A model generated the notes under the pieces. The model was given only the letters and a program-made list of their open reading frames with translations. It made no database searches and had not been told where the DNA came from. A stretch of DNA of 64,000 nucleotides, taken from an uncultured Mycoplasma sp. GTDB taxonomy: Bacteria; Bacillota_I; Bacilli_A; RF39; UBA660. This document shows, piece by piece, positions 58,006 to 64,000 of this stretch (positions within the stretch are counted from its first letter, which is position 1; every line of letters begins with the position of its first letter). The position numbers and the translations under genes are program-made. The DNA is taken from positions 85,942 through 149,941 of the forward strand of contig CAMNSE010000001.1 of NCBI GenBank assembly GCA_946554525.1, given 5' to 3'.

Positions 58006-60181
58006 TTTGTCTTATTATTTCTATTATTTCTTCTTTGGTTTCTAAATAAAATTCTAATCTAAATACATCAATACCCATATTTTGAAATTCTCTTATTTTT
58101 TCAATTAAATTTATCTTCTTATGACTCATAATATGAGTATATTTATCATGATATAACATGTATTGGTTTTTATTTTTATCTTCTAAAGCAATATTATTTG
58201 CATTATCTAATTTCATAGTGTCTGTCATATTATACTTCATAATCATATACTCTAAAGAGCCGTAGCCTAAAATTTCTAATTCAATATTCGGATCTACTTT
58301 ACTAGTTAATTGTCTTAATCTTTCTAATGTTAACTCTGGGCTTAGAGTTATTCTTTTTACTTTTAAGCTATTTAAGAAATCAATATAATAATGATTTACT
58401 ATGTTAAGATAATAGTCCGTTACTACATTATTATTACTTGTATATATTAGACTTCCAGTCTCTCCAATTAGTAAGTTTTCATTTTGGTATTTAATATGCA
58501 TACTTATTATTCTATCCAATCTTAAATATACATTATCTTTTTTATATTTTTGATATAAATCTTTATTTGTTACATAAAGATAATCAATATTTAAATCTAA
58601 TAACGTTTTTATCTGTTCTTCTGTTCTTGCAAGAGCACTTATTTTTATAGATTTATTATTTCTTTGATATTTTTTTTCGATGTCATTAAATTTCTCAAAC
58701 TTTTTAGTGTTAATCATTCTTTTTTCAAGTAGTTCGTCACATAAATTTCTTCTGATTTCATTTAGAGCTCCTATAGGGATAAAAATGTTATCCCCTATAT
58801 TTACTTCTATATTATTTATAATGAAGGGAGTATTACCTAATTTGCTAAATATTTGTTTTATTCTATCTTTTGTTAATGGAGCGCATTTAGCGACATTTAT
58901 GATATCTCCTACATATTTAACAGTATTTCTATTATCTTTATATTCTACGATTAAGTTTTCTCCAGCATATGCCTGTATTATACAATCTATTTTAATTTTC
59001 TTTTCAAGTTTGCTTTTTAATTCTTTACTTAATGATTTATTAGTTGTCAACATTGCACTTCCCGTTGTTTTTAGATCAACTTTATTATCTAAATAAACAA
59101 TGTCATCTTTATTCCCATGATTTATAAGTAACATATCTTTATTATATAAGAAATTTACAATCATCCCCTTATTATTAGGTAATCGTATCCCATCTTCTTG
59201 ATTTAATCCATGAGATAACTTAACTTTAATCTTATCTGGAGTAACTTGAATTACTTGACCAATTTTGGCACCTTGATGATTGGAATGATCTATAGATATT
59301 AAATTCTTATCATCCTCATGAAACAAATACCCTTTTGTGAATTCTCTATTGTATAAACTTTTTAAATTAAATACTTCTTCTTCGCTTAATTTATAATTAT
59401 CATTGTCTAAAAGTTTACGATACAAGTGCGTAACATAGCCAACATATTCAGCGCTTTTCATTCTTCCTTCTATTTTAAAGCTAGTTGCTTTACAACGTTT
59501 TAATTCATTAATATATTCAGTTGTATTTAATTCTTTTGGACTTAATAAATATTTGTCTTTTATAATCGCTTTATTATTGTTAAGCAAATTAAAAGGTGTA
59601 CGGCAAATTCCGGCGCATTCTCCTCTATTTCCACTTCTATTAAGAAGCCCATAAGAAAATAAGCACTGACCAGAATAAGAAATGCACAAAGCTCCATGAA
59701 TAAATATTTCTATTTCCATATTTGTATCTAACGAGTTAATTTCATCAATTGATAATTCTCTAGCAAGCACTACTCTTTTTACTCCTAAATCTTCTAATAA
59801 TTTAATTTGTTCTAAGTTATGCGTATGAGCTTGCGTAGATGCATGAATAATAAGATTAGGCAAAACGGATCTCACAAGTTTAATAAGCCCAATGTCTTGC
59901 ACGATAACAGCATCAACGTCAATAGAATATAAAAAAGATAAATATTCTATACAGCTATTTATTTCATCCTCATAAATAATTGTATTAACTGTAACATAAA
60001 TTTTTACATCATAAAGATGAGCATAACGGACTGCTTCTTTTAATTCATCATTCGTAAAATTTTTAGCATATTTTCTCGCACCAAAAGCTTTTCCTGCTAA
60101 ATAAACTGCATTAGCTCCATTATTTACGGCAGCTTTTAGGCAAGCCATGTCTCCAGCAGGAGCAAGCAATTCTTTTATCAT
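57986..60181 (-). CDS. U32-family peptidase-like protein with DUF3656-type insert
   Basis: Seven hundred and thirty-one residues. The N-terminal U32 domain has KELLAPAGDMACLKAAVNNGANAVYL, FIHGALCISYSGQCLFS and the cysteine-rich NRGECAGICRTPF characteristic of the family (Fe-S ligands). A middle domain of about 300 residues (DUF3656-like) and a C-terminal TIM-barrel remnant follow. Relatives include RlhA, which hydroxylates 23S rRNA; true protease activity is doubtful. The ATG at 60181 is preferred, as AGGA directly abuts the ATG at 60190. Confidence 0.85.
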   Translation of the reverse strand: MIKELLAPAGDMACLKAAVNNGANAVYLAGKAFGARKYAKNFTNDELKEAVRYAHLYDVKIYVTVNTIIYEDEINSCIEYLSFLYSIDVDAVIVQDIGLIKLVRSVLPNLIIHASTQAHTHNLEQIKLLEDLGVKRVVLARELSIDEINSLDTNMEIEIFIHGALCISYSGQCLFSYGLLNRSGNRGECAGICRTPFNLLNNNKAIIKDKYLLSPKELNTTEYINELKRCKATSFKIEGRMKSAEYVGYVTHLYRKLLDNDNYKLSEEEVFNLKSLYNREFTKGYLFHEDDKNLISIDHSNHQGAKIGQVIQVTPDKIKVKLSHGLNQEDGIRLPNNKGMIVNFLYNKDMLLINHGNKDDIVYLDNKVDLKTTGSAMLTTNKSLSKELKSKLEKKIKIDCIIQAYAGENLIVEYKDNRNTVKYVGDIINVAKCAPLTKDRIKQIFSKLGNTPFIINNIEVNIGDNIFIPIGALNEIRRNLCDELLEKRMINTKKFEKFNDIEKKYQRNNKSIKISALARTEEQIKTLLDLNIDYLYVTNKDLYQKYKKDNVYLRLDRIISMHIKYQNENLLIGETGSLIYTSNNNVVTDYYLNIVNHYYIDFLNSLKVKRITLSPELTLERLRQLTSKVDPNIELEILGYGSLEYMIMKYNMTDTMKLDNANNIALEDKNKNQYMLYHDKYTHIMSHKKINLIEKIREFQNMGIDVFRLEFYLETKEEIIEIIRQIKTRQS

Positions 60182-60270
60182 ACTAATCATTCCTAGCTAG
60201 CCTTATTATAGCATTATTTTTAGATTTTTTAAATTAGTTATTTTTGAAATAGATTAGTAATTTAAAAGAA

Positions 60271-61359
60271 CTAATTATTTATTAGTTCTTTTGCTTCCTC
60301 TTTAGTTAATTTATCAACATCAACTTTATTAATACTATCAAATCTTTTAGTTATTTTCTCACTTGTAGTATTTAATTCTTCTACACTTTTTGATACGGTG
60401 TTAATATTCCTAGCTAGCTTATCCCAACGTTCTTTATATCTTGAAAATTCAAGTGATAATTTATTTAATTCATCATGGATAACTTTTGCATATTTGTCTC
60501 GTTCCATATTCTTTAAAATCATTTCTATAACTGTTAGTGTTGACATTAAGGTTGTTGGACTTGTAATCCACACTTTTTTAGAATATGCATAATTTAAGAG
60601 ATCACTATGATAAGCGTTTACTTCCGCAAAAATTGCTTCAGCTGGCAAAAACATAATTGCTTCATTAGATGTTTCGCCTGGTATAATATATTTATTACTA
60701 ATGGCATCAATATGCTTTTTAAAATCAATTTTAAACTGTTTTTCATATAATATTCGTTCTTCTTTGCTTAAATTTTTATTAGTCATTCTTTCATAGTTCT
60801 CAAGTGGAAATTTAGAATCAATTGCTATTGTTCCTAAAGGCGAAGGAGCATATAAAAGAGCATCAGCGATAAATCCATTACTCATTTTATGTTGGATATC
60901 ATAAATTCCAGTATTAGATCCTCCAAAAGCATTTTCTAAAATAAAGTTTAGATTGACTTCGCCAAATATACCTCTTGTTTTCTTATCTGTTAAAATGCCC
61001 TGAAGCGAAATTATATCACTACTAAGCCCGTCTATTTTCTTTTGAGCTTCATCTATTTTTGATAATCTTTCTAATACATTTGAAAATGTTTTATTGGTCT
61101 TCTCTAAATTTTCATCTAATCTTTCTGTTACTTTATTGTTCATTTCAAAAAGTTTTCGTTCCATTTTCTCATTCAAACTATCAAAATCTTTTCTTAAATC
61201 ATTTGTAAAATTAACTTTGAAGTCACCTATTTCTTTTACAACTCCAAGTTCTAATTTTCCTAAACGTTCTACTATTTCCGTATTATTATTTTTCTTAAAA
61301 ATACTCATAATAAGTAAAATAACACATACTCCAAGCAATCCTACTATAATATACTCCAT
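60271..61359 (-). CDS. rmuC: RmuC-family protein
   Basis: Three hundred and sixty-two residues: N-terminal membrane helix (about 2-20), coiled coil (about 25-110), then the RmuC nuclease-like domain with KKTRGIFGEVNLNFILENAF, IAIDSKFPLENYER (Asp, Ser, Lys) and VMFLPAEAIFAEV-like MFLPAEAIFAEVNAY, ending KRFDSINKVD. It influences inversion at short repeats in E. coli. Confidence 0.92.
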   Translation of the reverse strand: MEYIIVGLLGVCVILLIMSIFKKNNNTEIVERLGKLELGVVKEIGDFKVNFTNDLRKDFDSLNEKMERKLFEMNNKVTERLDENLEKTNKTFSNVLERLSKIDEAQKKIDGLSSDIISLQGILTDKKTRGIFGEVNLNFILENAFGGSNTGIYDIQHKMSNGFIADALLYAPSPLGTIAIDSKFPLENYERMTNKNLSKEERILYEKQFKIDFKKHIDAISNKYIIPGETSNEAIMFLPAEAIFAEVNAYHSDLLNYAYSKKVWITSPTTLMSTLTVIEMILKNMERDKYAKVIHDELNKLSLEFSRYKERWDKLARNINTVSKSVEELNTTSEKITKRFDSINKVDVDKLTKEEAKELINN

Positions 61360-61367
61360 AATAACCT

Positions 61368-61946
61368 CTATTCTATTTTAAATTTTTTACTTACAATTCT
61401 CCCTGCCAGATAAGCTATTCCAAGCATAATTCCAACTTTTACAATTACTACTGGGCGTTTAAAGCTTTCAACCAAACTACACCCAATATATCCGCAAAAA
61501 TATACTAAGAATACTTTACCAATCATTAAAGCCCAAATAAATTTTTTATAACTCATTTTGGACAATCCAGCTAATATATTAACCATAAAGGCAGGAGTTG
61601 CCGGAATAGCTATAATAATTGCTAATTGTTCTAATCTTAAATTATTAATTATATCTATGCTCTTCTTACTTATTATACCATGTTTTTTTAATCTTTTATA
61701 GAGCCATGTTTGAACTTTTTTGCGAAATAAGAAAAATGATATGGAGCAACCTATACACGTAAAAATCCAAGATATAATAAATCCCCAAAAATGGCCAAAA
61801 GACAAAAAGTTAAGTGTAATAAAAACAAATAAAGGCAGAATTGGAATTATAGACTCTATTACTATAAAAAAGCACCCTAAAATTGGTCCCCATATTCCTA
61901 AACTATTAAGTGCAGTTTCTATAAAGTCTTCAACTAAATTAAACAT
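61368..61946 (-). CDS. TVP38/TMEM64 (DedA-superfamily) membrane protein
   Basis: A polytopic protein of about 192 residues with the VTT-domain pattern: EDFIETALNSLGIWGPILG, IPILPLFVFITLN, a hairpin around FSFGHFWGF, AIPATPAFMVNILAGLSKM and KFIWALMIGKVFLVYF. The start is uncertain between GTG 61955 and the ATGs at 61952 and 61946, as no site is strong. The family includes flippases for undecaprenyl phosphate and other lipids. Eight bases separate it from rmuC, so one transcript. Confidence 0.8.
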   Translation of the reverse strand: MFNLVEDFIETALNSLGIWGPILGCFFIVIESIIPILPLFVFITLNFLSFGHFWGFIISWIFTCIGCSISFFLFRKKVQTWLYKRLKKHGIISKKSIDIINNLRLEQLAIIIAIPATPAFMVNILAGLSKMSYKKFIWALMIGKVFLVYFCGYIGCSLVESFKRPVVIVKVGIMLGIAYLAGRIVSKKFKIE

Positions 61947-62000
61947 AAACATCACAATAATATTATAGTATAAAATAATAAATTTTACACCTTTTTTATG

Positions 62001-62028
62001 GCAAAAGAAAAGGCTCTTTTAAAGCCTT
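62001..62028 (-). terminator. Terminator overlapping the stop of the CdaR gene
   Basis: AAGGCT (62010-62015) and AGCCTT (62023-62028); on the minus strand TTCTTTTGCC follows. Confidence 0.65.
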
Positions 62029-63400
62029 AATTATTTGTAAGCGTCACTGTTACTTTTGATGATACCACAAAGTTTAATCTTGGATCGCTATTTTCAATTT
62101 TAACTTCTACTTCAGGATACTCTCCTACTTGATAATTTTCCAAATCAATATAAGCTTCAATATTATTTTCATTGATGCTATCAATAACTGATTGTACGCC
62201 TTTTACGATAACAGTAATCCCATCTTTTCCAATAATATTTGGAGTTAACCCCGTTGCTAAATTCTTTGGTTTTACAGAAGTTATTTGAACTTCTTTTTGC
62301 TTTTCTTCGCCAAAGGTAACTGTCACGTTAACATTCTTTTCACTAATGGCCCTAACTCCTACCGGTTTAGAAATTGTTACTGGATAACTCTTTGTACTAT
62401 TAGCTCCAAGCCCATCAACATTAATAGTTACTGGCACATTTGTAATACTATTTAATTGTTCTTGTTCACCATAAATTGTTACATTGTGGCTATTTTGATT
62501 ATTAATTAGTATAGATGCAATAGCCTTTCCAGTTACAAGTTGTCCTGTTGTAAGTACATTTATTGGAACTTGTTTAGAATATGAATCTAATGTAATTGTT
62601 GCAGAGTGCACGGGATAAATAATTTCAATATTATCTAAAATTCTACCTTTGCTATCATATGCAACTAATATCATACTATCTATTTCATATGTTCCTACAT
62701 CTTTTAACGAATTATTATTTAAATCAATTAACGCTTTAACACTAGCGATTTTATCTATAGCATCTTTGCTACCTTTTACTACAGCTTCTGATTTTTTTAA
62801 CTCAACATTCTTAACACTTAGAGTTTCTTTTAAGTAACTTTCATTTACCAAATCATAATCTAGTGGCATAGTAACACTGATTTTATCTTTAATTGTTACT
62901 GATACATAAGATGGATCTAATTTATAATCAATTGCATCAATAGATTTTGTATATGATAAATATACTTTATATGCAGAATCTCTAGCTTCATAATCTGATA
63001 GATCAAGAATGACACTGTTCGTTCCTAATTGTTTTGCTAAATAAATATCACTTTTTCGACCAATTAATACAATGTCTACTGTTTTAGGAACTCCTTCAAC
63101 TACATATGCTTCTTCATTATATTTTACTTGAACTGGAATATTTGTCATAACTTCGGCTTCGTTTTCAACTAAAGTAATAACTCTAGAATCAATTAATAAA
63201 AACATTACCACTGCAAGAATTAGAGAAATATAAATCATAAAATGAGGCCTATTAAATATATATTCTAATTTTAAATTATGATTTTTTATGTACTCGCTTA
63301 CGTTAAAAATTAGGCGACTAATTGGAGTAACTATAAACTTATCAACTATGCGATAAAAACTTTTAAAGAATTTACCTATGCCTTTTATAATTTTTTTCAT
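62027..63400 (-). CDS. cdaR: CdaR (YbbR-domain) regulator of the c-di-AMP synthase CdaA
   Basis: Four hundred and fifty-seven residues: an N-terminal membrane helix (about 55-75) and four YbbR repeats (residues 85-450), seen as VENEAEVMTNIPVQVKY, LDSYSKQVPINVLTTG, VNVTVTFGEEKQKEVQI and similar beta units. It overlaps the cdaA stop by one base (TAATG), as expected for the pair in Bacillota, where CdaR modulates CdaA. No glmM gene is visible before the window ends. Confidence 0.92.
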   Translation of the reverse strand: MKKIIKGIGKFFKSFYRIVDKFIVTPISRLIFNVSEYIKNHNLKLEYIFNRPHFMIYISLILAVVMFLLIDSRVITLVENEAEVMTNIPVQVKYNEEAYVVEGVPKTVDIVLIGRKSDIYLAKQLGTNSVILDLSDYEARDSAYKVYLSYTKSIDAIDYKLDPSYVSVTIKDKISVTMPLDYDLVNESYLKETLSVKNVELKKSEAVVKGSKDAIDKIASVKALIDLNNNSLKDVGTYEIDSMILVAYDSKGRILDNIEIIYPVHSATITLDSYSKQVPINVLTTGQLVTGKAIASILINNQNSHNVTIYGEQEQLNSITNVPVTINVDGLGANSTKSYPVTISKPVGVRAISEKNVNVTVTFGEEKQKEVQITSVKPKNLATGLTPNIIGKDGITVIVKGVQSVIDSINENNIEAYIDLENYQVGEYPEVEVKIENSDPRLNFVVSSKVTVTLTNN

Positions 63401-64000
63401 TATTCTTCACCTGCACTATCTTTGTTCTCAGCTTCATAGAATACTTCAGGTCTTGGATTTAATAAATCAATTAATAGCATTCTAAATTCATCTAAAGTTA
63501 GGTTATAATTTAATTCACCATCACATGCAATACTTATGCGACCAGTTTCCTCCGATACAACTAGAGCAATTGCATCTGACTCTTCAGCAATTCCAAGAGC
63601 GGCTCTATGCCTAGTACCAAGCCTCTTAGAAATAGATGGGTTCATACTTGTTTTAAACACTGCTCCAGCAGCTGTTATTCTGTCACCCTCAATTATTACT
63701 CCGCCATCATGAAGAGGCCCATTTGGGAAGAAAACAGTTTCTAGTAAATCACTTGTTAAATCAGCATAAATTTTTGTTGCTGGCTCAATGTATTCTTGCA
63801 AAGTTATTTCTCTTTCAATTACAATTAAAGCACCAATTCTATTTCTTTTAAAATATTCAATTGATTTCATAATTTCATATACTACTTTTTCACGTTCATC
63901 AATTGTTAAGATTCTATGTCGTCCAAGTAATTGAGTTCTTCCAATTGATTCCAATACGCTTCTTATTTCTGGTTGGAAAATAATTATAATAGCAAGAGGA
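63400..64000 (-). CDS. cdaA: CdaA-type diadenylate cyclase, N-terminus outside the window
   Basis: The frame is open upstream of the TTG at 63954 to the window edge (PLAIIIIFQPEIRSVLES), which matches the part of CdaA just before the DAC domain; the membrane N-terminus lies beyond. The DAC domain has the RHR motif in GTRHRAALGIAEE. The first motif, normally LHDGAVII, reads LHDGGVII. CdaA makes c-di-AMP from ATP. It is coupled to CdaR. Confidence 0.9.
   Translation of the reverse strand, partial: PLAIIIIFQPEIRSVLESIGRTQLLGRHRILTIDEREKVVYEIMKSIEYFKRNRIGALIVIEREITLQEYIEPATKIYADLTSDLLETVFFPNGPLHDGGVIIEGDRITAAGAVFKTSMNPSISKRLGTRHRAALGIAEESDAIALVVSEETGRISIACDGELNYNLTLDEFRMLLIDLLNPRPEVFYEAENKDSAGEE

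Overview
The window is AT-rich, gene-dense bacterial DNA with short intergenic gaps, strong Shine-Dalgarno sites (GGAGG type), TTGACA/TATAAT promoters and hairpin-plus-T-run terminators. UGA is used as a stop (for example at the ends of addB, 17685..17840 and 44137..44277) and Trp is TGG, so the standard code applies. Gene content (AddAB, RecA, LexA, RNase J pair, RNase Y, CdaA/CdaR, LiaF-like, YmfF/YmfH peptidase pair, DUF948/YtxH, UPF0316, CBS-type pyrophosphatase) points to a Bacillota/Bacilli relative. The small-genome style and a tmRNA tag ending in AFAFA suggest a host-associated lineage near the RF39/Mollicutes side of Bacilli. That placement is inference.

Layout. 1-2.2 kb: end of a membrane protein gene cut by the window edge, a compact structured RNA unit with its own promoter and terminator, and a DUF1016 (YhcG) nuclease gene. 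2.2-5 kb: feoAB, divergent from a DtxR/MntR-like regulator across a perfect iron-box-like palindrome. 5-10.6 kb: addAB and tRNA-Cys. 10.6-13 kb: a sparse stretch with an orphan signal peptide, a secreted protein and a membrane-anchored XRE regulator. 13-16 kb: a three-gene lipid/ester-type operon (hydrolase, acyltransferase, zinc-ribbon membrane protein). 16-24.6 kb: a UbiB-like kinase between two related 2-TM miniproteins, UPF0316, SDR, pyrophosphatase, an Ig-like membrane protein, TrmB, PncC. 24.6-32.4 kb: surface proteins, TyrRS, M29 aminopeptidase, an InlB-B-repeat protein and an envelope operon with DUF948 and YtxH. 32.4-38 kb: degenerate RNase J, a relic gene fragment, XRE regulator, tail-less SSB, SufB. 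38-43.4 kb: tmRNA, HAD hydrolase, a pseudo-phosphatase coupled to a COG2426 transporter, TrmL. 43.4-53.8 kb: thioredoxin-like protein, RNase J1, RNase Y, a repeat protein split by a frameshift, RecA, phospholipase-C-like protein, S4 with a structured leader. 53.8-64 kb: LiaF-like, M16 pair, an SOS module (LexA plus a divergent 46-aa membrane miniprotein), U32 protein, RmuC, TVP38 protein, CdaR and the truncated CdaA.

Working together: three RNA-decay nucleases (RNase J1, J2-like, Y) lie within 16 kb. DNA repair (AddAB, RecA, LexA, RmuC, SSB) is well represented, and RecA and the LexA/miniprotein region carry CGAAC/GTTCG-type LexA boxes. The items most worth pursuing are the small structured RNA at 1048-1185, the SOS miniprotein at 57070-57210, the UbiB/miniprotein sandwich at 16049-17840, and the frameshift-split 21-residue-repeat protein at 48845-50214 with its relic at about 34.8 kb.
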